Part shown: piece after piece, positions 36,112-44,459 of the stretch
How positions within the stretch are numbered: position 1 is the stretch's first letter
Layout: every line of letters begins with the position of its first letter
Source of the DNA: Nocardia vinacea
GTDB lineage: Bacteria > Actinomycetota > Actinomycetes > Mycobacteriales > Mycobacteriaceae
Direction of reading: 5' to 3'
Assembly (NCBI RefSeq): GCF_035920345.1
Contig: NZ_CP109149.1
Location: 7,192,001-7,256,000 of the forward strand
DNA length: 64,000 nt
Made by a program: the position numbers and the translations under genes
Notes under the pieces: model-generated
Told to the model about the DNA's origin: nothing
The model's database searches: none
Seen by the model: the letters and a program-made list of their open reading frames with translations, nothing else

Positions 36112-36315
36112 TTCGTACCTCCGTTTGGCGACTGCCAGCTGTTTGCCGAACGCATAAATATCGCCACACTAATTCTTCGCGTTACAAAATAGCGGCGATC
36201 TGCGGTTATGCCGAATCTGTATGGCAAATCGCGCATTCGGACCGAAACAATTGTGAGCCGGGCAACATTCGAGACCCGCGCGCCCGCCGCCCACCTACCG
36301 GGGCACAATGAGGCG

Positions 36316-37263
36316 GTGCGCAATCAGACGGCCGCGCCGGACCTGAACCGGACCGGCCTGACCAGGACGATCACGGCCGCGCGGCCGATCGATCTCGCGA
36401 TCACCCTCGCGCCACTGTCCCGCGGCCGCGGCGACCCGTGTCACCAGGTCACCCATGACCGCGCGCACTGGCACGCCTCTCGAATGCCGACCGGCCCGGT
36501 CACCTACCGCCTTATCCAAGCCGATCGCCAAACCGTCGACGCCCGCGCCTGGGGCCCAGGAGCGGCCGAATTCCTCGGCGGCCTCGACCACATGCTGTGC
36601 CTGGACGAGGACGTTTCCGACTTCGCCCCCGAACATCCGAAGATCGTCGACGCGCACCGCCGCTTTCCCGGACTGCGCATGCTGCGCACGGGTCTGGTCT
36701 TCGAGGCATTGGTTCCCGCCGTGCTGGAACAGAAGGTGCACACCGTCTCCGCCCGCGCGTCCTGGCGAAAGCTGTTGCGACAGTTCGGCTCTCCCGCACC
36801 CGGCCCAGCACCCGCCGGACTGCTGCTGCCACCCGACGCCGATACCTGGCGCAAGATCCCGTCCTGGACCTGGCACCGCGCCAATGTCGGGCCGCAGCGC
36901 GCGCAGACCATCGTGCGCGCGGCCCGGGTGGCGGACGCACTGGAGCGGGCGGCGGCCGAAAGTCCGGCCGAAGCCGCCCGCCGCCTGCGCACGGTGCCCG
37001 GTATCGGGGTGTGGACCGCCGCCGAGATCGGGCAGCGCGCCTTCGGTGACGCGGATGCCCTCTCGGTCGGCGACTACCACCTGGCGGCCATCGTCGGCTG
37101 GACGCTGCTCGGTGAACCCATCGACGACGACGCGATGGTCGAATATCTGGAACCGCTACGGCCACATCGCTATCGGGCCGTCCGCCTGCTGGAGATCAGC
37201 GGTTACGCGCACAAGCCGAAGTTCGGCCCGCGCACCCCGCTCACCGATCACACCTGGCACTGA
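36316..37263 (+). CDS. DNA-3-methyladenine glycosylase II family (AlkA / HhH-GPD)
   Basis: Base-excision glycosylase of 315 residues from GTG 36316; a longer frame to 36208 is possible but that part is unlike the family. The helix-hairpin-helix reads RLRTVPGIGVWTAAEI and the catalytic Asp follows in LSVGDYHLAAIVG. The N-terminal half is short and lacks the Ada-like regulator part found in some actinobacterial AlkA fusions. It removes alkylated purines. The end of the gene overlaps the predicted end of a small convergent gene (37156-37419). Confidence 0.86.
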   Translation: MRNQTAAPDLNRTGLTRTITAARPIDLAITLAPLSRGRGDPCHQVTHDRAHWHASRMPTGPVTYRLIQADRQTVDARAWGPGAAEFLGGLDHMLCLDEDVSDFAPEHPKIVDAHRRFPGLRMLRTGLVFEALVPAVLEQKVHTVSARASWRKLLRQFGSPAPGPAPAGLLLPPDADTWRKIPSWTWHRANVGPQRAQTIVRAARVADALERAAAESPAEAARRLRTVPGIGVWTAAEIGQRAFGDADALSVGDYHLAAIVGWTLLGEPIDDDAMVEYLEPLRPHRYRAVRLLEISGYAHKPKFGPRTPLTDHTWH

Positions 37264-37419
37264 GCGGATCCGCCGGACAATTCGTTTCGGCAGGCCGTAT
37301 TTCGTCTGCGCGACAGCGTGACGTCGATGTGTCAGGGACTCGGCGGTCACCCAGCGCAGCACCCGAATGCAGTCGGCAAGCACCTCCGGGACACCCGGTG
37401 GCTCGGCAGCGGGCCTCAT
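37156..37419 (-). CDS. Small hypothetical protein, third gene of an overlapping trio
   Basis: Frame of 87 residues from ATG 37419, which overlaps the stop of the preceding gene in ATGA. It begins MRPAAEPPGVPEVLADCIRV and is basic in the middle (KRIVRRIR). Its last 36 codons overlap the 3-prime end of the convergent glycosylase gene, so the true end may be elsewhere or the frame may be chance. In favour: the exact 4-base overlap and high third-position GC in the first 50 codons. Function unknown. Confidence 0.42.
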   Translation of the reverse strand: MRPAAEPPGVPEVLADCIRVLRWVTAESLTHRRHAVAQTKYGLPKRIVRRIRSVPGVIGERGARAELRLVRVTADLQQADGPIAMWP

Positions 37420-37622
37420 AACGGCAGGGCGCGCTCGTCCAGCACACATTTGCCCGCCTCGACCAGCGTGGTCCGCGCCGCACGGCGGACCCGGCACCGG
37501 TCGACGGTGCAGTCGATATGCAACTGCATTGCGGCGTGGGCTTGTTCGATTGTCAGCACACCAGGGTCGTTTCCGCAGGCCAATAGGGATGCGACCGGCA
37601 TGTGCAGGTTGGTGAGTTGCAT
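37416..37622 (-). CDS. Small hypothetical protein, second gene of the trio
   Basis: Protein of 68 residues starting at ATG 37622, which overlaps the upstream stop in TGATG. It begins MQLTNLHMPVASLLACG and has three more Cys (in IDCTVDRCRV and GKCVLDE). A pattern of Cys and basic residues is visible but no known finger motif. Short proteins of this type sit beside DUF397 and XRE genes in Nocardia; this is a context inference. The neighbour order and overlaps suggest one transcript with the genes on either side. Confidence 0.6.
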   Translation of the reverse strand: MQLTNLHMPVASLLACGNDPGVLTIEQAHAAMQLHIDCTVDRCRVRRAARTTLVEAGKCVLDERALPL

Positions 37623-37912
37623 CAGGCGACCTCCGCCCGGCGGCGCACCGCCCGGACTTGTCGGGTGTACCGAGAGATCGGTCCCTGGTCCCACGGGGCC
37701 TGTCGAACCGCCATACCCAGCGCCTCGAGTACGGTCAGGCCGACCTCGTCCGCGAGATCGCCGACCGCGGCGAACAGCGATGGCACCACCTCAGCAACCT
37801 TCAGCGCGGCAACCGCCTGGTCGCAGGTCAGCGTGCGTCCGGGCAAATAAGAAACCACCCAGTTCTCCTGCCCGACGCTGCGGGCACGATGCGGGGTCAA
37901 ATCGCTGGTCAT
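37622..37912 (-). CDS. Small hypothetical protein, first gene of the trio
   Basis: Protein of 96 residues from ATG 37912; an upstream ATG at 37942 would add ten residues but its GAGGAG is only two bases away. Sequence features: NWVVSYLPGRTLTCDQAVAAL near 20-40, a helical middle (LADEVGLTVLEALGMAV) and a basic C-terminus (RQVRAVRRRAEVA). The WLPGR-like block with a following helix is familiar from nocardial proteins next to DUF397 genes. Function unknown. It is divergent from the XRE gene over 550 bases. Confidence 0.62.
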   Translation of the reverse strand: MTSDLTPHRARSVGQENWVVSYLPGRTLTCDQAVAALKVAEVVPSLFAAVGDLADEVGLTVLEALGMAVRQAPWDQGPISRYTRQVRAVRRRAEVA

Positions 37913-38461
37913 CAAGGACGACGCTATGACACTTACAGCCATGACTCCTCGTTCCTACGTGCGATTCCTGCGACGTTCGGAGGCGGTAGCTTGCGTGACC
38001 ACGGAGGGCGCCGCGAGCGCCGCCATCGAATACTGTGCGCGCCCGGAGGTTTCACAGGAGGAGGGAAAGGCGCCTGTTCCGCTCCGGGCACACTCCCAGC
38101 ACACCATCGCGGCAGGTCGCGAACAGTGTCCTTCGTGGATATCCAAAGATTTGAGGCGAATTCCCAGCACAAAACCCAGCAGGGAAGGGAGGATTCTCCA
38201 TAGTGGACGAAAAAGCCCTCTGCCCAAGCGAAGTGCCGGGGAACCGAGCTTGTGGGGTCGCCCCGGAGCAACCGTTGGGTTTGCATCCGAGCCCGCGGCG
38301 TGAGCGAGCGCAGCGAGCGAACCATGTCTCAGGGCGCATCGCGCACGCCGGAGCCGAGCGTCAGCGAGGCGTAGGCGTGAGCGACGGGCACTGAGGCGGA
38401 AGCCTGCGTAGCCATGTAGGGACCCGAGAATGTCGCAATTGAATACAGAACGGAGCGTGCT
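37913..38461. other. Intergenic region with repeat and possible broken gene
   Basis: About 550 bases between the small-gene trio and the XRE operon. A GTG frame at 38203-38394 has GGAGG upstream and begins MDEKALCPSEVPG, but its second half runs through a GAGCGA repeat (38301-38324), so it is either not real or truncated. No tRNA or hairpin terminator seen. Promoters of both divergent units should lie here. Confidence 0.55.
38301..38324. repeat. GAGCGAGCGCAGCGAGCG-type repeat
   Basis: GC-rich short repeat common in nocardial intergenic DNA. A related shorter version with a 9-base deletion occurs at 3985-4000, ahead of the MFS gene, where GAGCGCAGCGAGG also appears again at about 4031. Confidence 0.55.
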
Positions 38462-39391
38462 GTGTCAGCGAATTCGGTAAGAGTGTCGGAAACCCCGGAC
38501 CGGCTATCCCCTGAGAACGCCGCCTCCACTCTACCCAGACGCCAGCTCGGCAGGTATCTCCGGGACTGGCGCACCCAGTCGGGTCTCACCATCGCGGAGG
38601 CATCCCGGCTGATGGAGTGGGGCGCAAGCACGTTGCAGCGCTTGGAAAAAGGCCAGGCCGACCGCATCCGAACGATCGATATCCAAGAACTTTGTCGTAT
38701 CTACGGCATACCGGACGAATTGTCCGATGGTCTGAAGGGCCTGGCCCAACAAGCCGCCGTCAAGAGTTGGTGGCATGCCTACGGCGATCTCATCCCCGAA
38801 AACTTCGACGTCTATGTCGGTTTGGAGGCATCGGCTCAGAAACTCACCTCCTACCAATCCGAAATCGTACTCGGCCTACTTCAGATTGCGGACTACGCCA
38901 GGGCGCTCAATCGTCTTGGCTACCCGGATGATTCGGACGCGGAGATCGAGCGCCGGGTCCAATTGCGTATGCAGCGGCAGGCTTTGATCACCCGCAAGGT
39001 CGCACCGGCGACGGTGAACGTGATCCTGCACGAGTCGGTTTTGCGCCGGGTAGTCGGTGGCGCCAAAGTGATGGCGGCGCAGCTACGTCATCTTGCCGAT
39101 ATCAGCACCCAACCCAATATCTCCCTGCGTATTCTGCCGTTCGCGGCCGGTGTTCCGCTCGGAGTGTCCACCGGACCGTTCACAGTTCTCGAATTCGGTA
39201 TCGATAGCAAAGGCCAGCCGGTCGAGCCGCCGGTGGTGTACGCAGAGGGCTTCACGGGGGATCTCTACCTCGAAAGACATGCTGATGTACGGCGGTACGA
39301 TCGTGCGCACGAGTGCCTCCAGCGCTGCGCGCTGGATATTCAACCCAGTAGACATCTGCTCCGGCAGATAGCGAAGGAGTATGTGGCATGA
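38462..39391 (+). CDS. XRE-type regulator with DUF5753 (Scr1-family antitoxin-like)
   Basis: Protein of 309 residues. The helix-turn-helix at about 30-85 (LGRYLRDWRTQSGLTIAEAS and WGASTLQRLEKGQADR) is followed by DUF5753 (about 105-300), with QSEIVLGLLQIADYARAL and the conserved LRILPFAAG and YLERHADVRRYD blocks. This pair with DUF397 genes is the BldB/Scr1 type of system found in dozens of copies in streptomycetes and nocardiae; some act as toxin-antitoxin modules or developmental regulators. GTG 38462. Its stop overlaps the first DUF397 start (ATGA). Confidence 0.9.
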   Translation: MSANSVRVSETPDRLSPENAASTLPRRQLGRYLRDWRTQSGLTIAEASRLMEWGASTLQRLEKGQADRIRTIDIQELCRIYGIPDELSDGLKGLAQQAAVKSWWHAYGDLIPENFDVYVGLEASAQKLTSYQSEIVLGLLQIADYARALNRLGYPDDSDAEIERRVQLRMQRQALITRKVAPATVNVILHESVLRRVVGGAKVMAAQLRHLADISTQPNISLRILPFAAGVPLGVSTGPFTVLEFGIDSKGQPVEPPVVYAEGFTGDLYLERHADVRRYDRAHECLQRCALDIQPSRHLLRQIAKEYVA

Positions 39392-39585
39392 GTATGGATT
39401 TGGTTGGCGCGCAATGGTTCAAGAGCACGCGCAGCGGTGCGGGCAAGGACTGCGTCGAGGTCGCCTTTCTCGCGGGCAGCCGGGTCGGCGTACGCGACAG
39501 CAAAAATCCCGGTGGACCTGCCCTCGTCTTCGGTACGGGCGCATGGGACGCTTTCACCGCAGGTGTTGCGGGCGGCGAGTTCTGA
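39388..39585 (+). CDS. DUF397 protein, copy 1
   Basis: Protein of 65 residues with the DUF397 pattern: WFKSTRSGAGKDCVEVA at 10-26, VRDSKNPGGPALVF at 34-48, then WDAFTAGV. ATG 39388 overlaps the stop of the XRE gene. DUF397 proteins such as BldB are small partners of DUF5753 regulators. The Cys in GKDCVEVA is the usual conserved position. Confidence 0.9.
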   Translation: MSMDLVGAQWFKSTRSGAGKDCVEVAFLAGSRVGVRDSKNPGGPALVFGTGAWDAFTAGVAGGEF

Positions 39586-39597
39586 GGAGTTGCGGGC

Positions 39598-39825
39598 GTG
39601 AGCATCAATGAGGGCGCGAAAGTCGATTTGACCGGTGCGGTCTGGCGTAAAGCCGGCGAGGGCGCGGGTAAGGACAGCGTCGAGGTGGCGCTATTGGATG
39701 CCGGGCATGTGGCGCTGCGCGACGGTAAGGACCCGGACGGGCCGGTTCTGGTCTTCACTCCCGGTGAATGGTCCGCCTTCACAGCGGGTGTGCACGATGG
39801 TGAGTTCGACCGGCCCGAGTCGTAG
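39598..39825 (+). CDS. DUF397 protein, copy 2
   Basis: Protein of 75 residues, a tandem relative of copy 1: WRKAGEGAGKDSVEVALL, LRDGKDPDGPVLVFTPGEW and SAFTAGVHDGEF. GTG 39598 starts 13 bases after copy 1 ends. The conserved Cys of copy 1 is Ser here. A terminator follows directly, closing the three-gene operon. Confidence 0.9.
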   Translation: MSINEGAKVDLTGAVWRKAGEGAGKDSVEVALLDAGHVALRDGKDPDGPVLVFTPGEWSAFTAGVHDGEFDRPES

Positions 39826-39831
39826 GGCGAC

Positions 39832-39865
39832 GGACCCGGCGGGCGTTGTGCCGGCCGCCGGGTCC
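39832..39865 (+). terminator. Terminator after the DUF397 pair
   Basis: Perfect 11-bp inverted repeat (39832-39842 with 39855-39865) and a 12-base loop, 7 bases after the second DUF397 stop. Confidence 0.82.
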
Positions 39866-39989
39866 AGTCATGTGACGTCAGACTGGGTCCCGCCGTATTG
39901 ATCGGATGTGCTCGGGAAGATCACGAAATAGCGCAGATTCGACAACGAAATCGCGTTTGCCGAGGGTCATTACGGGTAGCCCACATCTT

Positions 39990-40187
39990 GTGGACCGTGG
40001 GCTCAAGAGTTCCCATCCCCGGTACAAGAAATTGCGGCCGGGCGATTGGGTTGAATGGCTGATCGTGGCACTGCTTTTCGCGGTGTCCGCGGTCGGCGTA
40101 TTTGTCCTGACCGGCTCGTTCCTCTCGGCACTCTTCGTCGGGGTGCTGGTATGGGTCGTCGCCGTCGGGGTTGTCGCGTTGTTATAA
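39990..40187 (+). CDS. Small membrane protein
   Basis: Protein of 65 residues from GTG 39990, or 93 from GTG 39906; neither start has a good ribosome site. A short basic N-terminus (RYKKLRPGDW) is followed by two hydrophobic segments (WLIVALLFAVSAVGVFVL and LFVGVLVWVVAVGVVALL) with a brief TGSFLSA turn. A hairpin membrane protein without a recognised family. It is convergent with sdhB and shares the terminator between them. Confidence 0.6.
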   Translation: MDRGLKSSHPRYKKLRPGDWVEWLIVALLFAVSAVGVFVLTGSFLSALFVGVLVWVVAVGVVALL

Positions 40188-40197
40188 GGGTGCGCCG

Positions 40198-40226
40198 ACC
40201 GGCCGGGTATTCCTACCCCGGCCGGT
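40198..40226. terminator. Bidirectional terminator before sdhB end
   Basis: Inverted repeat of 10 bp (40198-40207 with 40217-40226, arms ACCGGCCGGG and CCCGGCCGGT) between the convergent membrane-protein and sdhB genes. Confidence 0.8.
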
Positions 40227-40243
40227 GGTCCAGTATCGGTTGA

Positions 40244-40990
40244 TCAGCGCCGGAAGAGCTTGTTGCCCAACCAGACCAGCGGATCGTACTTCTTGTCCGC
40301 CACCCGCTCCTTCATCGGAATCAGAGCATTATCGGTGATCTTGATGTGCTCGGGGCAGACCTCGGTACAGCATTTGGTGATATTGCAGAGCCCGAGCCCC
40401 TGCTCTTCCTGAGCCAGATCGCGACGATCGGCCACATCGAGCGGATGCATCTCCAATTCGGCGATTCGCATCAGGAAGCGCGGACCGGCGAACGACTCCT
40501 TGTTCTCCTCGTGGTCGCGGACCACATGACAAGTGTCCTGGCACAGGAAACATTCGATGCACTTGCGGAACTCCTGGGAACGCTCCACATCGACCTGCTG
40601 CATCCGGTAGTCGCCCGGCTTCAGATCCTCCGGCGGCGTGAAAGACGGTATCTCCCTTGCCTTCTGGTAGTTGAACGACACATCGGTCACCAGATCGCGG
40701 ATCACCGGGAAGGTGCGCATCGGCGTGACGGTGATCAGCTCGTCCGGCTGGAAGGTCGACATCCGGGTCATGCACAGCAGCCGCGGCCGTCCGTTCACCT
40801 CGGCCGAACACGAACCGCATTTGCCCGCTTTGCAATTCCACCGCACCGCGAGATCCGGCGCCTGGGTGGCCTGCAGCCGGTGGATGATGTCGAGCACCAC
40901 CTCGCCCTCGTTCACCTGGACGGTGAAGTCGTGCAGTTCCCCGCCGTCGATATCACCGCGCCACACGCGGAATTTGGCGTCGTAACCCAT
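40244..40990 (-). CDS. sdhB: Succinate dehydrogenase iron-sulfur subunit
   Basis: Electron-transfer subunit of complex II, 248 residues. The 2Fe-2S domain has CKAGKCGSC and a later Cys in RLLCMTR; the second half has CIECFLCQDTC and CNITKCCTEVCPEH for the 4Fe-4S and 3Fe-4S clusters. The Cys set is complete. ATG 40990 starts 2 bases after the sdhA stop. The sequence type is that of mycobacterial Sdh1 (Rv0247c), not the more common four-subunit enzyme. It ends the operon sdhC-sdhA-sdhB. Confidence 0.95.
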   Translation of the reverse strand: MGYDAKFRVWRGDIDGGELHDFTVQVNEGEVVLDIIHRLQATQAPDLAVRWNCKAGKCGSCSAEVNGRPRLLCMTRMSTFQPDELITVTPMRTFPVIRDLVTDVSFNYQKAREIPSFTPPEDLKPGDYRMQQVDVERSQEFRKCIECFLCQDTCHVVRDHEENKESFAGPRFLMRIAELEMHPLDVADRRDLAQEEQGLGLCNITKCCTEVCPEHIKITDNALIPMKERVADKKYDPLVWLGNKLFRR

Positions 40991-40992
40991 TC

Positions 40993-42933
40993 TTACGCCT
41001 CGCCTTCCGTGGCCGAAACCGAACCTGCCGGATGGGAGGCGAGATCGGCTGAGTTGTAATACTTTTCGAGCTCACCCAGATCGAAGAGCGCGAGCAGATC
41101 GTCCCGCATCGGGATCTGGTCCTCCGGGGTGACCCGCACGCCGGGCACCGGTCCGTCCGCATCGGCGGAATCGATCGCGCACACCAGCAGCTTGTTGCGC
41201 CACTCCGGATCCATCGCGGGGAAGTCGTCGCGGGTGTGTCCACCACGACTCTCGGTGCGCAGTAGTGCCGCTTGGGCGACACATTCGCTGATCAGCAGCA
41301 TATTGCGCAGGTCGAGGGCGAGATGCCAGCCCGGGTTGAACTGCCGATGCCCCTCGACGGTCACACTGTTGAAGCGGGTCCGCAATTCGGCGAGGCGCTC
41401 GATGGCCTCCTGCAACTCGTGTTCCTTGCGGATGATGCCGACCAGATCGTTCATGGCCTGCTGCAGATCGGTGTGCAGGGTGTACGGGTTCTCCCCGGTA
41501 CCTTCGGCGGGCGGATCGAACGGTGCCACAGCGGCTTTCGCGGCCGCGTCGATATCGGCATCGGCCACGGCTGGTCGCGCGGAAAGCTGTTCGACGTAGG
41601 TCGCGGCGCCGAGCCCGGCCCGCCGGCCGAATACCAGCAGATCGGACAGCGAATTGCCGCCGAGCCGGTTCGAGCCGTGCATACCACCGGAACACTCACC
41701 CGCGGCGAACAAGCCGGGCACGGTCGCCGCGCCGGTATCCGGATCGACCTCGATTCCGCCCATCACGTAGTGGCACGTCGGGCCGACCTCCATCGGCTCT
41801 TTCGTAATGTCCACGTCCGCGAGCTCTTTGAACTGATGGTGCATCGAGGGCAGCCGCCGCCGGATCTCCTCGGCGGGCAGTCGCGAGGCGATATCCAGGT
41901 ACACACCACCGTGTTCGGTGCCGCGTCCCGCCTTCACCTCCGAGTTGATGGCGCGGGCGACTTCGTCGCGCGGCAGCAGATCCGGTGTTCGGCGCGCGGA
42001 GTCGTTATCGCGCAACCACTGATCGGCCTCTTCCTCGGTCTCGGCATACTGCCCCTTGAAGACCGGCGGAATGTACTCGAACATGAACCGCTTGCCTTCG
42101 GTGTTCTTGAGCACCCCACCGTCACCGCGCACACCCTCGGTGACCAGAATGCCCTTCACACTGGGCGGCCAGACCATGCCGGTCGGATGGAACTGCAGGA
42201 ACTCCATATTGATCAGCGTCGCGCCGGCCCGCAGGGCCAGCGCGTGGCCGTCACCGGTGTACTCCCACGAGTTCGAGGTGACCTTGTAGGACTTGCCGAT
42301 GCCGCCGGTCGCGACCACCACGGCGGGCGCCTCGAACAGCACGAACCGGCCGGACTCGCGCCAGTATCCGAACGCACCGGCGATCCGGTCGCCGTCCTTG
42401 AGCAATTCGGTGATGGTGCATTCGGCGAAAACCTTGATGCGTGACTCGTAGTCGCCGGTCTCCGCGAAATCCTCCTGCTGCAGCGAAACGATCTTCTGCT
42501 GCATGGTCCGGATGATCTCGAGTCCGGTGCGGTCGCCGACGTGCGCCAGGCGTGGGTAGGTGTGGCCACCGAAGTTGCGCTGGCTGATCCGGCCGTCGGC
42601 GGTCCGATCGAACAGCGCCCCATAGGTTTCCAGTTCCCACACCCGGTCGGGCGCCTCCTGGGCGTGCAGTTCGGCCATACGCCAGTTGTTGAGGAACTTG
42701 CCACCGCGCATGGTGTCCTTGAAATGGACTTGCCAGTTGTCCTTTTCATTGGCATTACCCATCGAGGCGGCGCATCCGCCCTCGGCCATCACGGTGTGCG
42801 CCTTGCCGAACAACGACTTGCACACCACCGCGACGGAAAGACCGTGTTCGCGTGCTTCGATCACCGCGCGCAGTCCGGCGCCCCCGGCACCGATGACGAC
42901 GACGTCGTACTTGTGCCGTTCCACTTCTGGCAT
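40993..42933 (-). CDS. sdhA: Succinate dehydrogenase flavoprotein subunit
   Basis: Catalytic subunit, 646 residues, oxidising succinate to fumarate with covalent FAD. FAD-binding VVIGAGGAGLRAVIEA at 12-27; the His that binds FAD is in AHTVMAEGG near 46. The active-site Arg and His regions include HPTGMVWPP and TCHYVMGGIEVD. Length and motifs match mycobacterial Sdh1 (Rv0248c). AGGAG lies 10 bases before ATG 42933. It acts at the inner membrane with SdhB and SdhC. Confidence 0.96.
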   Translation of the reverse strand: MPEVERHKYDVVVIGAGGAGLRAVIEAREHGLSVAVVCKSLFGKAHTVMAEGGCAASMGNANEKDNWQVHFKDTMRGGKFLNNWRMAELHAQEAPDRVWELETYGALFDRTADGRISQRNFGGHTYPRLAHVGDRTGLEIIRTMQQKIVSLQQEDFAETGDYESRIKVFAECTITELLKDGDRIAGAFGYWRESGRFVLFEAPAVVVATGGIGKSYKVTSNSWEYTGDGHALALRAGATLINMEFLQFHPTGMVWPPSVKGILVTEGVRGDGGVLKNTEGKRFMFEYIPPVFKGQYAETEEEADQWLRDNDSARRTPDLLPRDEVARAINSEVKAGRGTEHGGVYLDIASRLPAEEIRRRLPSMHHQFKELADVDITKEPMEVGPTCHYVMGGIEVDPDTGAATVPGLFAAGECSGGMHGSNRLGGNSLSDLLVFGRRAGLGAATYVEQLSARPAVADADIDAAAKAAVAPFDPPAEGTGENPYTLHTDLQQAMNDLVGIIRKEHELQEAIERLAELRTRFNSVTVEGHRQFNPGWHLALDLRNMLLISECVAQAALLRTESRGGHTRDDFPAMDPEWRNKLLVCAIDSADADGPVPGVRVTPEDQIPMRDDLLALFDLGELEKYYNSADLASHPAGSVSATEGEA

Positions 42934-42963
42934 GGCCGCGAAACTCCTGGTTTGTGAGGGCGG

Positions 42964-43794
42964 TTAGTTGATGAACCGCAGGTCCGAAATCGTGTCGCTG
43001 GCAACCAACATCACGTAGAAGTCGGTCAACGCCAGCGTGCCGAGGGTGGTCCAGGCCAGCGCCATATGGCGGGTATTGAGCTTGGAGATCTGGGTCCAGA
43101 ACCAGTACCGCACCGGGTGGGCGGAGAAGTGCTTGAGCTTGCCGCCCATGATGTGCCGGCAGGAATGGCACGACAGCGTGTAGGCCCACAGCAGCACCAC
43201 ATTGCCGACCAACACGATATTGCCGAGACCGAAGCCGAAGCCGCCGGTCTTGCCGTGGAACGCGGTGATCGCGTCATAGGTGTTGATCAGCGAAACCAGC
43301 ACGGCCACATAGAAGAAGTAGCGGTGCGCGTTCTGGATGATCAGCGGCAGTTTGGTCTCGCCGGTGTATTTGGCGTGCGGTTCGGCGACCGCGCACGCGG
43401 GCGGGGAGAACCACACCGCGCGGTAGTAGGCCTTGCGGTAGTAGTAGCAGGTGAGCCGGAATCCGAGCAGGAACGGCAGCACCAGGAAGCCCAGCGGCAG
43501 GATCGCCGGGATGTGTCCGAACCACGCGCCGAAATGGCTGGAGCCCTCGACGCAGTCGCTGCTCACGCACGGTGAGTAGAACGGGGTCAGGTAGTGGTAC
43601 TCCGGAACCCAATATGCCGTTCGCACATACGATCTGATCGTCGCGTATATGACGAAAGCGGCTAGTCCGACGGCGGTTACTAGCGGTGGGACCCACCACC
43701 GGTCGGTGCGCAGTGTGCGCGCGGAGATGGCGGCCCTGGTCTTGCTGAAGACGCCGGTGCCCGTTTCCGGGGCGGCGGTCGGTGCGGCACTCAC
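42964..43794 (-). CDS. sdhC: Succinate dehydrogenase membrane subunit (Rv0249c-like)
   Basis: Membrane anchor of the Sdh1 complex, 276 residues from GTG 43794. An upstream start at 43869 would add 25 residues unlike the family (MVLSITFDCGG); the shorter form matches the length of Rv0249c (273). About five membrane segments, with His in HFGAWFGHI, NAHRYFF and CHSCRHIMGG as possible heme or quinone site residues. Cys near CVSSDC and CHSC are notable for an anchor subunit. No separate sdhD is present, as in other Sdh1 operons. First gene of the sdhCAB transcript. Confidence 0.88.
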   Translation of the reverse strand: MSAAPTAAPETGTGVFSKTRAAISARTLRTDRWWVPPLVTAVGLAAFVIYATIRSYVRTAYWVPEYHYLTPFYSPCVSSDCVEGSSHFGAWFGHIPAILPLGFLVLPFLLGFRLTCYYYRKAYYRAVWFSPPACAVAEPHAKYTGETKLPLIIQNAHRYFFYVAVLVSLINTYDAITAFHGKTGGFGFGLGNIVLVGNVVLLWAYTLSCHSCRHIMGGKLKHFSAHPVRYWFWTQISKLNTRHMALAWTTLGTLALTDFYVMLVASDTISDLRFIN

Positions 43795-44013
43795 AGGTGG
43801 ATGCCTCGCTGATCTGCTGTGCGGATGGTCCCCGTGACCTCCGCAATCGAATGTGATGCTGAGCACCATACGACACCCCCGCTATGGCTCGAGCGGGGTC
43901 CCGGCAAAGCCGACCCGCCTAGGGGGCCGTGATTTCTGCCACATTCGATCCAGGTTTGGTCGCCACACAGGGTGGTCGATCCCGACCTTTGCGCAGGTCA
44001 GCTCAGAGCTGCG

Positions 44014-44154
44014 CTCGACGTAACGACTGATTTCGCAAGGACATGGGTACTCGTCGGGCACGCCCAAGGGTCACCATGTGCTCGACCGCTGGCCCGGTCG
44101 CGAACTCCCCACGCACTTACGACCGGCAAAAGGCGCGGAGAGGCGGAGGAGCGC
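44014..44154 (-). repeat. Two-block dispersed intergenic element, copy 2
   Basis: Minus-strand copy of the element at 28821-28967: block A 44119-44154 and block B 44014-44056. Read A to B it points to sdhC, 220 bases downstream, as copy 1 points to dinB. The spacer between blocks is again about 60 bases but of different sequence, so the blocks themselves are conserved. No protein fits. The region 43795-44171 has no gene otherwise. Confidence 0.82.
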
Positions 44155-44171
44155 CGGGTCCGCGAACCGGA

Positions 44172-44459
44172 TTACTTTGTGCGCGGGCGGGAATGGAAGC
44201 CGAGACCCTCGTCCTGTGCGCCCATCCACGCAGCTTCGTCGGATTTGCTGTCCGGTACGTAGATGGTCTCTTGCGGACGGCGCGTGATCTCCTGCGGCGG
44301 CGACTGCTCCAGTTCGTCGGCATCGATGGCGAGCCGCTCGAGGTCGTTTTCCAGTCGTCGCACCGAATTGGCGTCGCCGTAGTGGGAGCGCAGTGCGCCG
44401 ATGGATTGCCGGAGCTGGCCGACCGCGTAGCGCAGGTCCGCAATGTCGCTGCGTGTCAT
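44172..44459 (-). CDS. Conserved hypothetical protein, Rv0250c-like
   Basis: Protein of 95 residues. It begins MTRSDIADLRYAVGQLRQSI, a helical N-terminal half with heptad-like Leu spacing, followed by a polar C-terminal half (QETIYVPDSKSDEAAWMGA). The same small gene stands next to sdh1 in mycobacteria (Rv0250c upstream of Rv0249c), so the synteny supports the call. ATG 44459 has a strong AGGAGG at 5-10 bases. Function unknown; perhaps linked to the Sdh1 complex. Confidence 0.78.
   Translation of the reverse strand: MTRSDIADLRYAVGQLRQSIGALRSHYGDANSVRRLENDLERLAIDADELEQSPPQEITRRPQETIYVPDSKSDEAAWMGAQDEGLGFHSRPRTK

Noticed and set aside
38203..38394. Plus-strand frame with GGAGG upstream
   Set aside because: The second half is translated from a GAGCGA-type repeat; kept only as a possible broken gene in the intergenic entry.
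43882..44067. Short frame with PCPCEIS, also seen in the other repeat copy
   Set aside because: The similarity between the two frames comes from the DNA repeat (block B) and not from a conserved protein.
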